DNA of 64,000 nt from NCBI RefSeq assembly GCF_000212395.1, contig NC_015499.1, positions 268,501-332,500 of the forward strand, read 5' to 3'. This document shows positions 6,963-16,264 of the stretch, piece after piece. The stretch is from Thermodesulfobium narugense DSM 14796. GTDB taxonomy: Bacteria > Thermodesulfobiota > Thermodesulfobiia > Thermodesulfobiales > Thermodesulfobiaceae. Made by a program: the position numbers and the translations under genes. Below the pieces are notes generated by a model. That model worked only from the letters and a program-made list of their open reading frames with translations. It had not been told where the DNA came from and ran no database searches. How positions within the stretch are numbered: the stretch's first letter is position 1; each line of letters starts with the position of its first letter.

Positions 6963-9032
6963 ATGGGGAAAACTATCAAAACAATTAGTTTAGCCTCTCA
7001 TGTTGGGGCAGGGAAAACTTCACTAACCGAAGCGCTTTTGTTTCATGCAAAAAAGATTTCAAGGTTAGGTTCTGTAGATTCTGGGAATACTGTTACAGAT
7101 TATGATGTAGAAGAGATAAAAAGAAAAATGACTCTTGCGCTTTCTGTAGTAAACTTCGAAGAGGAAGGTACTAAATATAACATTATTGATACGCCAGGAT
7201 TTTTTGATTTTGAAAGCGATGTGGTAGCTGCAGAAAGCGTGTCGGACGGCTTGGTTTTACTATTAAATGCTACAAGCTCGCTGGAAGTTGGCATCGAGAA
7301 GATCTTAAAGAGACTAAGGGCGAATCCAAAACCGTTTATGGTTGTAGTAAACAAAATGGACAAAGAGGGATCAGATTTTTTTAGCGCTGTCAGTGAATTA
7401 AGATCAAAGTCTTTAGGCTTTAATATTGCTTGTATGTATCTGCCTTTTGGCAATGCAGGTGAGTTTAAAGGTATGGTCCATGTAATGAGCAAAAAAAGCA
7501 TCGTCTTTGATGGTGATTTCAAATTTCATCTTGAAGAATCATTTCCAAAAGAATTGGAATCAAAAATTGAAGAAGAGCAAGAAAGATTAAAAGAGGCTGC
7601 GGCTGAGGGCGATGACGCTATTTTGGAAAAATATCTTGCAGGAGAAGACCTGAGCGAGGAAGAAATTGTTTCAAGTTTGAAAAATGCGGTAAAGCTCGGT
7701 AAGACTGCTTTGGTAATACCCGTTTCTTCTGTAAAGGGCTACGGTATAGCCCAATTGGTTAGAGCGTTTGGCTATTATTTCCCAGATTATAGTGAAAAAG
7801 AGAACCTTGAAGTATACTCTGAAGAGGAAAAGAAGGTTTTTTCAATAAGCTCAGACTCTGAGCTCATAATACAAATTTTTAAGACCGTGCTAGACCCCTT
7901 TGTCGGAAAAGTTAGCTATGCGAAAATTTTAAGTGGTTCGTATAAGGGAGAATCTGTTTTATATAACGTTACCAAGCAACAAGAAGAAAGGATAGCAAGC
8001 GTTAGCTTTCCGTTTGGCAAAGAGCCCGTTGTTACTAAAGAAGCTGATTGTGGAGATATAATCACCTTTTCCAAGCTTCAGTTTACGACTACCAATGATA
8101 CTCTTTCTCGCTCTAAGATAAAGTATGAGCCAAAAAAGATAGAGTTTCCAAAACCAACCTTTTTTATGGGCGTTTACCCAAAGGCAAAGGGTGATGAGGA
8201 GAAACTGGGTTCTGCTATTATAAAGTTTATTGAAGAGGATCCATCAATGTTCTATGGGAAAAGTCCAGAAACAGGCGAATTTTTACTCGGCGGTTTAGGG
8301 GATATACAGATGGACGTTCTGATGGAGAAGGTTAAAAGGAGATTCAAGGTGGAAGGTAATCTCGTAAAACCAAAAGTTGCTTATAGAGAGTCTATTAAGA
8401 TTCCGGTTGTAGCGGAAGGTAAACACAAAAAACAAACAGGAGGACATGGTCAATATGGTCATGTCATAATAAAATTTGAACCTATTGGCTATGAAGAAGA
8501 GTTTGTTTTCGAGAGCCAGATTGTAGGTGGGGTTGTTCCAAAACAGTATGTCCCTGCTGTAGAAAAGGGTCTTCGCGAAGTTTTGAGCAGCGGGCATTTA
8601 GCGGGCTATCCAGTAATAGGCATTAAGGCGATTTTGGTAGATGGATCTTATCACGAAGTAGATTCTAACGAGCTTTCATTTAAGATGGCTGCGCATCTTG
8701 CTTTCAAAAAGGCTATGGAAAAGGCGAAACCGGTTTTACTTGAGCCAATTAACTATATTGAGGTAACGGTACCGAAAGACTTTACTGGAGATGTTATGGG
8801 AGACTTGAATTCTAAAAGAGGAAGAATTCAAGGTATGGATTCTATAAAGGATTCTGAAACTGTTATTAAAGCATACGTTCCTCAAAGTGAAATTGTAAGT
8901 TATGCAATGGATTTGAGGTCTATTACTCAAGGCAGAGGTTCTTTTATAACCAGATTTGATCACTTTGAAGAAGCCCCTCCTCAGATTGCTGAAAAGGTTA
9001 TAAAGGAAGCTAATGTTGAAAGCAACAAATAG
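6963..9032 (+). CDS. Elongation factor G-like translational GTPase
   Basis: A 689-residue GTPase with EF-G architecture: an N-terminal G domain with P-loop SHVGAGKTSL, G3 DTPG and G4 NKMD, a beta-barrel domain II, and EF-G domains III-V (GHGQYGHV and DFTGDVMGDLNSKRGRIQG in the C-terminal half). The degenerate P-loop and the acidic insertion around residues 190-220 place it among EF-G paralogues (EF-G2/FusA2-like) rather than the main EF-G, which normally sits beside tuf and the str operon genes. The function of these paralogues, perhaps in ribosome recycling or translocation under stress, is not settled. It overlaps the DNA ligase gene by 20 bp. Confidence 0.8.
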   Translation: MGKTIKTISLASHVGAGKTSLTEALLFHAKKISRLGSVDSGNTVTDYDVEEIKRKMTLALSVVNFEEEGTKYNIIDTPGFFDFESDVVAAESVSDGLVLLLNATSSLEVGIEKILKRLRANPKPFMVVVNKMDKEGSDFFSAVSELRSKSLGFNIACMYLPFGNAGEFKGMVHVMSKKSIVFDGDFKFHLEESFPKELESKIEEEQERLKEAAAEGDDAILEKYLAGEDLSEEEIVSSLKNAVKLGKTALVIPVSSVKGYGIAQLVRAFGYYFPDYSEKENLEVYSEEEKKVFSISSDSELIIQIFKTVLDPFVGKVSYAKILSGSYKGESVLYNVTKQQEERIASVSFPFGKEPVVTKEADCGDIITFSKLQFTTTNDTLSRSKIKYEPKKIEFPKPTFFMGVYPKAKGDEEKLGSAIIKFIEEDPSMFYGKSPETGEFLLGGLGDIQMDVLMEKVKRRFKVEGNLVKPKVAYRESIKIPVVAEGKHKKQTGGHGQYGHVIIKFEPIGYEEEFVFESQIVGGVVPKQYVPAVEKGLREVLSSGHLAGYPVIGIKAILVDGSYHEVDSNELSFKMAAHLAFKKAMEKAKPVLLEPINYIEVTVPKDFTGDVMGDLNSKRGRIQGMDSIKDSETVIKAYVPQSEIVSYAMDLRSITQGRGSFITRFDHFEEAPPQIAEKVIKEANVESNK

Positions 9033-10887
9033 CTTACAATCCAGCTTTATTTTATTAGCCCAGGTCTTTGAAAAGCTCGAAAAAGAGACCTCAAGGCTAA
9101 GAATGATGGAGATTCTTGCAGATTATTTCGAAAATATTTCTCCAGAAGACGTAAAGATCGCTATCTATCTTTTATCAGGGAAAACAGGACCATCCTTTGA
9201 AGCTGTTGACTTTGGCGTGGGAGAAAAGTTTGTTATCGAGTCTTTACTGAGAATATATGGTGGTTTTAAGGTTGAGATTGAAGACATGTATAAGGAGTTA
9301 GGAGATCTTGGTTTGGTAGCAAAAAACATAGTTAAAGATAAGCAAAGTAGCCTAAGCCTTAATGAGGTTTTTAATTATCTTAAGACAATAGCTCTTACTT
9401 CAGGACCTAGTTCTCAGGACAAAAAAATAGAACTTCTTACAGAAATGTTAGATAGAGCAAGTTCATTAGAGGCCCTTTACATAGTAAGAATTATTCTTGG
9501 CAGGCTTAGATTAGGTGCACAGGATGCTACAGTAATTGAGGCTCTCTCCTTTGCCAGAGTTAAGAGCAAGGATTTGAAGCCAAAAATTGAAAGATGTTAT
9601 AACCTTACTTCTGATCTTGGCTATGTTGCATATATGTTATTTAAAGAAGGAGAAGAAGCTCTCGACTTTGTACACGCTATTGTTGGAAATCCTATTAGGA
9701 TGGCGCTGGCAGAAAGAATGGAAAATCCAGAAGAGATTTTTAATAAGTTAGGCAAGTGCATTGTAGAACCTAAGTATGATGGGTTTAGATGTCAGGTTCA
9801 TAAAATTGGCGATAAGGTTAAAATTTATTCAAGAAATCTTGAAGACAATACCCATATGTTTCCAGAAATAGTTGAGTCTACAATCAAGTATTGTAGGGCA
9901 AAAAATTGTATTTTTGAGGGAGAAGCAATTAGTTTTGATCCTAAAACCTTGCGCTTTATGCCCTTTCAAATAACTGTCCAAAGAAAGAGAAAACATAATA
10001 TTTTAAAAGTAGCTGCAAAATTTCCGCTAAGATTAGAGGTATTTGATCTACTTTATAAAGATGATCTTGATATTACCTCCAAACCTCTATTTGAGAGAAA
10101 AAGGCTTCTAAACGACACTATATTGAAAAACGACACGATTGTAATATCTGATTCCTCTGAAGCTGATAGCCCAGAAAGGATAAAGAGTTTGTTTGAGAAG
10201 TACGTTTCTGAAGGCATGGAAGGAATAATGATAAAGAGATTAGACGGAGTATACCAAGCAGGTTCAAGAAACTTTAACTGGATAAAATTGAAGAGATCTA
10301 TGAAACAGTCAATTCTTTCTGATACTATTGACGCTGTTATCATGGGATATTTTTATGGAAAAGGACAGAGGATAAAATTGGGTATAGGTTCTTTGTTAAT
10401 AGGCTTGTATAATCCTGAGATGGATTGTTTCGAAACGATAGCGAAACTTGGTTCGGGATTTACTGAAGAAGAGTGGGTTGAGCTTCTTAAAAATCTTGAA
10501 GAAATAAGGACTAGCTTTAAACCTAACAATTATATTTCAAAAATAAACCCGGATTTTTGGGTAAAACCAAAGATAGTAGTTGAAGTTGAAGCAGATGAAA
10601 TAACTGTTAGCCCTGTACATACTGTCGGAAGAAAAGAATTGGGTAATGATTCTTTAAATACTTTATCCTCAGGAAGCGGTTTTGCGCTTAGGTTTCCTAG
10701 AGCAAAAAGAATAAGATATGACAAAAGTCCCTTTGATTCTACTACACCAAATGAAATTTTTGAAATGTTTGAAATCTCAAAAAATAAAAAGAGCAAGAAT
10801 GTTTCAGAAAATTCTGTTAATTTAAATACTACAAAATTATTAAAAAAAACTAAAATTAAGGATAAAGATAAGACTCTATTTGACTAA
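9013..10887 (+). CDS. lig: ATP-dependent DNA ligase, archaeal type
   Basis: A 624-residue ligase with an N-terminal DNA-binding domain (about 1-230), an adenylation domain and an OB-fold domain. Motif I is EPKYDGFRCQ (the lysine receives AMP), motif III FEGEAISF, motif IV EGMEGIMIKR and motif V WIKLKR. It seals nicks in DNA using ATP. The length and N-terminal domain match the archaeal/eukaryotic replicative class, unlike the NAD-dependent LigA of most bacteria, which suggests ancient transfer. The last 35 or so residues are Lys/Asn/Ser-rich and end in KDKTLFD. The ATG at 9013, inside the end of the EF-G-like gene, has an AAGGA SD. Confidence 0.9.
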   Translation: MLKATNSLQSSFILLAQVFEKLEKETSRLRMMEILADYFENISPEDVKIAIYLLSGKTGPSFEAVDFGVGEKFVIESLLRIYGGFKVEIEDMYKELGDLGLVAKNIVKDKQSSLSLNEVFNYLKTIALTSGPSSQDKKIELLTEMLDRASSLEALYIVRIILGRLRLGAQDATVIEALSFARVKSKDLKPKIERCYNLTSDLGYVAYMLFKEGEEALDFVHAIVGNPIRMALAERMENPEEIFNKLGKCIVEPKYDGFRCQVHKIGDKVKIYSRNLEDNTHMFPEIVESTIKYCRAKNCIFEGEAISFDPKTLRFMPFQITVQRKRKHNILKVAAKFPLRLEVFDLLYKDDLDITSKPLFERKRLLNDTILKNDTIVISDSSEADSPERIKSLFEKYVSEGMEGIMIKRLDGVYQAGSRNFNWIKLKRSMKQSILSDTIDAVIMGYFYGKGQRIKLGIGSLLIGLYNPEMDCFETIAKLGSGFTEEEWVELLKNLEEIRTSFKPNNYISKINPDFWVKPKIVVEVEADEITVSPVHTVGRKELGNDSLNTLSSGSGFALRFPRAKRIRYDKSPFDSTTPNEIFEMFEISKNKKSKNVSENSVNLNTTKLLKKTKIKDKDKTLFD

Positions 10888-10903
10888 GGAGGTCAAAAGT
10901 TAA

Positions 10904-12034
10904 ATGAACAAGAAAACCATTTTGATGTGTCCAGGTCCATCTGAGGTTCATCCAGAAGTGCTTTTAGCTATGGCTAAACCTCTTGTAAGTCACGTTGATC
11001 CATCTTTCTTTGCTCTTTTAGATCAGTTGCAAGGTCAACTTAAAACAATATTTCAAACTGAAAATACTTGCATGCTTTTGCCTGGTACCGGGACTTCTGG
11101 TATGGAGGCATCTCTAATTAACTTCCTTGATCCAGGAGATAAAGTTCTAGTTGGTGTAATAGGGCATTTTGGCGATAGAATAAGAATGATTGCAGAAAGA
11201 ATTGGCTGTAATGTAAAGGTAGTTAGTGCTCCTGAAGGCAAGGCACTTAACCCAGAAGATGTAGAGATATCTATAAAGGGATTTTCCCCTAAGCTTTTCG
11301 CTTGTGTCCATGCAGAAACATCTACTGGCGTACTTCAGCCTCTTGAAGATATTATGAATATTTGCAAGAAATATGAAGTTTTAACTTTAGTTGATACTGT
11401 TGCCTCTTTGGGCGGAGTTAATGTTCCTGTAGATGATTTGGGAATTGATATAGTTTATAGCGGTTCACAAAAGTGCTTAGGTTGCCCTCCTGGTGTAGCT
11501 CCTATAAGTTTTAGTCCAAGAGCTGAGAGGATTTTAGAGTCTTTAGCGCCCAGAAACTATTATCTTGACCTTAGACTCATAAGAAAATACTGGTTAGAAA
11601 GGGCATATCATCACACTCCCCCAGTAAGTCTTTTCTATGCGTGCAACAAGGGATTTGACCTTATTATTGAAGAGGGTTTAATAAACAGATTTGAGAGACA
11701 TAGAAAAGTTGGTCTTGCTTTACAGAAGGGACTTGAAGCTATGGGCTTTAAATTGGTTGCCGAAAAGAACGTTCAGAATCCTGTGGTGACTGCAGTCTAT
11801 CTTCCTGCTGAAATAGAGGATATAAAGCTCAGAAAGATACTATTGGAGGAATTTGGGATTGAAATAGCTTTGGGAATTGCTCAGCTAAAGGGAAAGATTG
11901 CCAGGTTTGGAACTATGGCTGAATCTGCAAGGCCTCAAAACGTTTTATATTTGTTGAGCGCGCTAGAAAATATATTGAAGCGTTATGGGTTATTTAAAGA
12001 AGGCGGCACAGACGTTGCGTCAAGTATGCTTTAG
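10904..12034 (+). CDS. Serine-pyruvate/alanine-glyoxylate class V aminotransferase
   Basis: A 376-residue PLP enzyme of the fold-type I class V group. MCPGPSEVHPEVL opens the protein, LPGTGTSGMEA binds the cofactor phosphate, LVDTVASLGG holds the PLP-ring Asp, and SGSQKCLGCPPG contains the Schiff-base lysine. Family members transfer amino groups between serine or alanine and glyoxylate, pyruvate or hydroxypyruvate. The gene lies 16 bp after the ligase with a strong AGGAGG SD. No neighbour fixes the substrate; it may act in serine or glycine metabolism. Confidence 0.85.
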   Translation: MNKKTILMCPGPSEVHPEVLLAMAKPLVSHVDPSFFALLDQLQGQLKTIFQTENTCMLLPGTGTSGMEASLINFLDPGDKVLVGVIGHFGDRIRMIAERIGCNVKVVSAPEGKALNPEDVEISIKGFSPKLFACVHAETSTGVLQPLEDIMNICKKYEVLTLVDTVASLGGVNVPVDDLGIDIVYSGSQKCLGCPPGVAPISFSPRAERILESLAPRNYYLDLRLIRKYWLERAYHHTPPVSLFYACNKGFDLIIEEGLINRFERHRKVGLALQKGLEAMGFKLVAEKNVQNPVVTAVYLPAEIEDIKLRKILLEEFGIEIALGIAQLKGKIARFGTMAESARPQNVLYLLSALENILKRYGLFKEGGTDVASSML

Positions 12035-12097
12035 AAAAAAAGAAATAGACTTTTAAAAATTTATTTTGGTGACTTTTGAGGACAGTGGATAAATTTA

Positions 12098-14734
12098 TTG
12101 TTATTCTTTGAAAATTTTAAGAAGCTTTTGAATTATGTGAAACATTTTTGGGCAGGGCTCAGACTATACAAAAAGATGAGCCTTGTTTTTATTGGTTTGT
12201 CTTTAATTATAATTTCTTTAAACGTTATTTTTATGATCTACGAACAATCCAGAGATTATAGAGATTTTATGAACGTTAATTTCCAAAGCGCTTTAGAGAT
12301 TGAGTCGAACTATATAAACTCGAAAATTTCAAACGATATAGTAAATCCAATCACAAACTTAAGTTCAAATTTGGGAAGAATTAATTTTAGAGCTGGATCT
12401 ATAAATTTGCTGAAAGATTTTTTGCTAAGAAATCAAGCTTTTAGTTCTATATTAGTTGTTGAAGCAAATGGCAACGTAATTGAGGGTTTTGATAAAGAAA
12501 AGGGAGCAATTTTAAGTCACGAAAACCTCTCTCAAAGGACATACTTCAAAAGTGCATTAGAGAACAAGTCATTTGCTATGTTTGGACCTCTTCAATTGGA
12601 TTCAAAAAATATGATTGTGGCTATTTATCCCATATTTACTCAAGAAAATAGCATTGAAGGCTTTATAATTACATCAGTGTCTCTTAAGTGGTTTGATTAT
12701 TTATCTGATGAGATTAACAAAGGGGTTAATGCTCCATTCAAGTTTTTTATTGTATCGGGAAAGATGGACTCAATAAGTTTAAGCCATCCAATAAAATTTA
12801 ATTTTCCAATAGAAAACTTTTTTGACAAAAAATTTTTCAAAACTTATATTGATGGTTCGCAATTTACAATGTTTTCAAAAAAGATTGACTACACGCCATT
12901 TTTTATTGTTGGTGGATATCCTGATTACGAGATAGACCTTAAAATTGGAAGTCTTATCTTGGGTTCGTTGTTTCCCATGTTTTCCCTGCTTATTTTAGCA
13001 GGATATTTTGGTTTGATTCTAGGCAAATATTTATCTCGCCCTTTAGAAAATTTAGCTGATGAAGCTGAAAGAATTTCTAAGAATCCAATATCTGGAGAGG
13101 CATTTACAATCTTTGAAGGCAAGGATGAAATTGCAAGACTTTCCTTTTCACTTCAGGTTATGCTTGATGAGTTTTACGCTGCTCAGCAACAACTTAGGGC
13201 TACTGAGGAAGAAAGCAGATTTGTAGCACAAAACAACTCTGTTTTAATGAAAATAGCATCTTATATTAATAGCTTTGATTCAAAAGAAAAGATATTAGAA
13301 AAATCTTTGCAGCTAATTAAAGAGATAACTAATGCCAACGTTGTTATGCTTTATTTGTTGGATTCTTGTGGGCAAAATTTAATAATTGATAGCCTAGTGG
13401 GCGAAATTCCTGATGATCTTTATTTAAAACTTAATAAACTTGAAATATTGAATTTTTGGGTCGGTCAGGTATTTTTAGATAAAAAGGTTTCTGTAATTTT
13501 TGACTTGAGAGCCAATCCTATTTTGAAGTATTCTAATGAGATATTAGAAAAAGGTTTTTACTCAGTTATATGTTCTCCTCTAAATTCTAAGGAGATGCCT
13601 ATTGGTTCAATTTTGTTATTTTTTGACAAGCCATATGTCTTTCAGTCAGAACAAAGAGAATTTCTAATAAGAGTGTCAGATATGCTTTCTTTGTATCTTT
13701 CTAGAATTGAAAGGGAAGAAATTTTAGAAGATTCTACTGAGATGAACTTTTACTTTAGGGACATTTCGATAAAGCTTTCTGGTATGGAAAATATTGACGA
13801 TACTATTAATCTTGCTGTTAACTTTCTGGTGGATAATTTGAACTTTGTGTCGGATGCAAGGTGTATCTATCTTAACGAAGAGACTAGTTATAGTGACATA
13901 TCAGAAACGTGTATTTATGCTATGCCGTTTAGTGATTTTAAAATTGTGCCTATAAGAAAGATAAATTGCCCAAATTTGCCCAGCGACGCTGTAAGGATTG
14001 CTATAATGCCACTACGCTTGTACGATAAGCCTTATGCCAATGTCATTGTTTACCTAAGAGCATTTGACATGAGGGTGATTCACTCTGAATTCTTCATGAA
14101 CTTAAACGATATTTTGAATCAAAAGATTGGTTTCACTTATTCAATCCAACACTCAAAAGATCTTTACAAGGAAGCTCTTGAGAGCATAGCTCAGGCTTTA
14201 GATGCAAGGGACCCGTTTTCTGCAAAGCACTCCAAAAGAGTTAGTACCTTTTCTGTAAGATTTGGAAAATATCTGAAACTGGATAAAAAGGACATAGACG
14301 TTCTTGGATTTGGCGCACTACTTCATGATATAGGCAAGGTAGGAATTCCAGATACTATACTAAAAAAGCCCGATAAATTAACACAAACGGAGTATATTCT
14401 AATGCAGTCTCATCCAATTGTTGGATATAATATTTTAAAATCCATAAAGGAAGAGCTTATGCCAGGGCTTTTGGAGATTATTTTGTATCACCACGAAAGA
14501 TATGATGGGAAGGGTTATCCATATGGTCTAAGCAAAGACGAAATACCATTTCTTGCAAAGTTAGTTTCTATTGCTGATTCTTTTGAGGCTATGATTTCTG
14601 ATAGACCCTACAGGAAAGGAATGACGAAGCTGGATGCTCTTGCAGAAATAAGCAGGTGTTCTGGTACACAGTTTGATCCTTATCTTGCTCAGATGTTTGT
14701 TAGGATGATTTCCCAAACAGCCGATGAAGATTAA
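12098..14734 (+). CDS. Membrane-bound HD-GYP phosphodiesterase with Cache-like, HAMP and GAF domains
   Basis: An 878-residue signalling protein. A transmembrane helix at about 26-46 is followed by a Cache-like extracellular domain to about 278, a second helix at about 282-305, a HAMP linker (SRPLENLADEAERISKN), one or two GAF domains (about 390-690) and a C-terminal HD-GYP domain. The metal ligands are visible as LLHDIGK near residue 745 and HHERYDGKGYP near 797. HD-GYP proteins hydrolyse cyclic di-GMP, so it probably links an external signal to surface behaviour such as piliation. The TTG start at 12098 is used because no ATG or GTG upstream is in frame; the SD is weak. Confidence 0.85.
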   Translation: MLFFENFKKLLNYVKHFWAGLRLYKKMSLVFIGLSLIIISLNVIFMIYEQSRDYRDFMNVNFQSALEIESNYINSKISNDIVNPITNLSSNLGRINFRAGSINLLKDFLLRNQAFSSILVVEANGNVIEGFDKEKGAILSHENLSQRTYFKSALENKSFAMFGPLQLDSKNMIVAIYPIFTQENSIEGFIITSVSLKWFDYLSDEINKGVNAPFKFFIVSGKMDSISLSHPIKFNFPIENFFDKKFFKTYIDGSQFTMFSKKIDYTPFFIVGGYPDYEIDLKIGSLILGSLFPMFSLLILAGYFGLILGKYLSRPLENLADEAERISKNPISGEAFTIFEGKDEIARLSFSLQVMLDEFYAAQQQLRATEEESRFVAQNNSVLMKIASYINSFDSKEKILEKSLQLIKEITNANVVMLYLLDSCGQNLIIDSLVGEIPDDLYLKLNKLEILNFWVGQVFLDKKVSVIFDLRANPILKYSNEILEKGFYSVICSPLNSKEMPIGSILLFFDKPYVFQSEQREFLIRVSDMLSLYLSRIEREEILEDSTEMNFYFRDISIKLSGMENIDDTINLAVNFLVDNLNFVSDARCIYLNEETSYSDISETCIYAMPFSDFKIVPIRKINCPNLPSDAVRIAIMPLRLYDKPYANVIVYLRAFDMRVIHSEFFMNLNDILNQKIGFTYSIQHSKDLYKEALESIAQALDARDPFSAKHSKRVSTFSVRFGKYLKLDKKDIDVLGFGALLHDIGKVGIPDTILKKPDKLTQTEYILMQSHPIVGYNILKSIKEELMPGLLEIILYHHERYDGKGYPYGLSKDEIPFLAKLVSIADSFEAMISDRPYRKGMTKLDALAEISRCSGTQFDPYLAQMFVRMISQTADED

Positions 14735-14756
14735 ATTCAAATTTAAGGAGGGCAAA

Positions 14757-15200
14757 ATGATAGTGTTGTTTTTTAGATTATTGAAAAAAAATATCCTTTT
14801 ATTGTTAATGTTTTTGCTTACTTTGTGCTTAGCGCTTCTTCCCACAAATGCGTATGCTTTTCAAGTAGTCGATCAGGGAATATCCAAAATGGCTCCAAAC
14901 AATCAGGACCCAAATAGTTTTGAGAAGCTAACTGTCTTCCCCCAAGACTGGCCTATTTTATACTATTGGGTAAAATATGCCGATGCAGTGCCCAATGATA
15001 AGTTGGTAGCAAGATTTCAGTATATAGATCAGGAGCCAACTACTTTCTCTGAGATCTCAGAAGTGGTAGAAAAACCTGACGAATTATGGATTACACATGT
15101 AGCCCTTAATCCGGGTAAAAGTTGGCCAGTAGGGAAGTATGAGATAATCCTTTTGTTGAACGGCAAAGAAGTATCAAAGCTTGATTTTGAGGTGAAATAG
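14757..15200 (+). CDS. Secreted protein of unknown function
   Basis: The ATG at 14757, with AAGGAGG 5 nt upstream, gives 147 residues; an in-frame ATG further upstream lacks this SD. The N-terminus is a signal peptide (basic KK region, then LLLLMFLLTLCLALLP, cut after NAYA). The mature part of about 115 residues is rich in aromatic and Pro residues and looks like one beta-rich domain ending in VSKLDFEVK, which resembles immunoglobulin-like extracellular domains only in pattern. I do not recognise the family. It sits between the HD-GYP sensor and the YchF-like gene with tight spacing. Confidence 0.7.
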   Translation: MIVLFFRLLKKNILLLLMFLLTLCLALLPTNAYAFQVVDQGISKMAPNNQDPNSFEKLTVFPQDWPILYYWVKYADAVPNDKLVARFQYIDQEPTTFSEISEVVEKPDELWITHVALNPGKSWPVGKYEIILLLNGKEVSKLDFEVK

Positions 15201-15201
15201 G

Positions 15202-16245
15202 TTGGTTGGAATAACTGCCTTCCCTTTTTCAGGAAAAACTACAGTTGTTAACCTTTTACTGAAAAGAAGCAGCTTGCAAAAATCGGAAAGCGAGGGAAGG
15301 ATACCGGTTCCTGATGAAAGACTTGAAACTTTGGCCAAAATCTTTGAACCACTTAAAAAAACTCCAGCATTTATTCCCATAAAAGAGCTAAGTGCATTTG
15401 ACTTAAGAAAGAAAATAGATCCATCGCTTATAAACGAGATGAAAAACGCTGATGTTATATCCTTTGTGGCTAGGTCTTTTGACATTTCGCTTTATCCATA
15501 TATATACCCAGATGTTGATCCGAGGCGAGATATAAGAAAATTTTTAGATGAACTTATAATTGAAGATATTGCCGTCGTAGAAAAGAGGATAAAAACTTCT
15601 TTAAAAGGGGTTAAGAAAAATAGTCAGGAAGAAGAAATAGAAATTCTAAGAAAAGCTCTTCCAATATTAGAAGAAGGGAAGTTATTCAGAGAGGTAGAAC
15701 TTTCAAATGATGAAGTAACACATCTAAAGCATTATTCATTTTTGACCCTTAAGCCATTTCTTTTGCTACTCAATATTGGTGAAAATGATCTTGCCAATAT
15801 TGGGCAAATTGAAGATGAATTCACCCGTTTTCTTGGGAAGAGTGCTAAAGTTCTTGCGCTTTCTGCGAAGTTAGAAGAAGAGTTATCAATGCTTGAGCCT
15901 GAAGAGGCAAAGGAAATGCTCTTAAGTTTTGGTTTAACAAGTTTTGGTCTTGAAAGATTTATTCAAGCTTGTTACAACCTGTTGGGATATATGACGTTTT
16001 TTACAGTTGGTAAGGATGAGGTTAGAGCTTGGCAAGTAAGAAAAGGTGCAAGTGCCTTAGAGGCTGCGGCAAAGATTCATTCTGATATTGCAAGGGGATT
16101 TATCCGCGCTGAAGTTATTTCGTATGAGGATTTTATAGGTTGCGGCTCAATGAATGAGGCGAAGAAGAGAGGCCTTTTAAGGTTAGAAGGCAAGGAATAT
16201 TTGGTAAAGGATGGCGACATCCTCCACGTTAGATTCAATATCTAA
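15202..16245 (+). CDS. YchF/OBG-type P-loop GTPase/ATPase with TGS domain, divergent
   Basis: A 347-residue protein with the YchF layout: an N-terminal P-loop domain with a helical insertion, NIGEND at the G4 position (the NxxE form of YchF), and a C-terminal TGS/DUF933 domain (AWQVRKGASALEAAAKIHSD, ending DGDILHVRFNI). The P-loop is AFPFSGKTTV rather than the usual NVGKST. YchF proteins bind ribosomes and hydrolyse ATP. The altered P-loop suggests a divergent paralogue rather than the standard housekeeping copy. The TTG at 15202 lies one base after the preceding stop, with GAGGTG as SD. Confidence 0.75.
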   Translation: MVGITAFPFSGKTTVVNLLLKRSSLQKSESEGRIPVPDERLETLAKIFEPLKKTPAFIPIKELSAFDLRKKIDPSLINEMKNADVISFVARSFDISLYPYIYPDVDPRRDIRKFLDELIIEDIAVVEKRIKTSLKGVKKNSQEEEIEILRKALPILEEGKLFREVELSNDEVTHLKHYSFLTLKPFLLLLNIGENDLANIGQIEDEFTRFLGKSAKVLALSAKLEEELSMLEPEEAKEMLLSFGLTSFGLERFIQACYNLLGYMTFFTVGKDEVRAWQVRKGASALEAAAKIHSDIARGFIRAEVISYEDFIGCGSMNEAKKRGLLRLEGKEYLVKDGDILHVRFNI

Positions 16246-16264
16246 ATTTAGATGACTAAAGATC

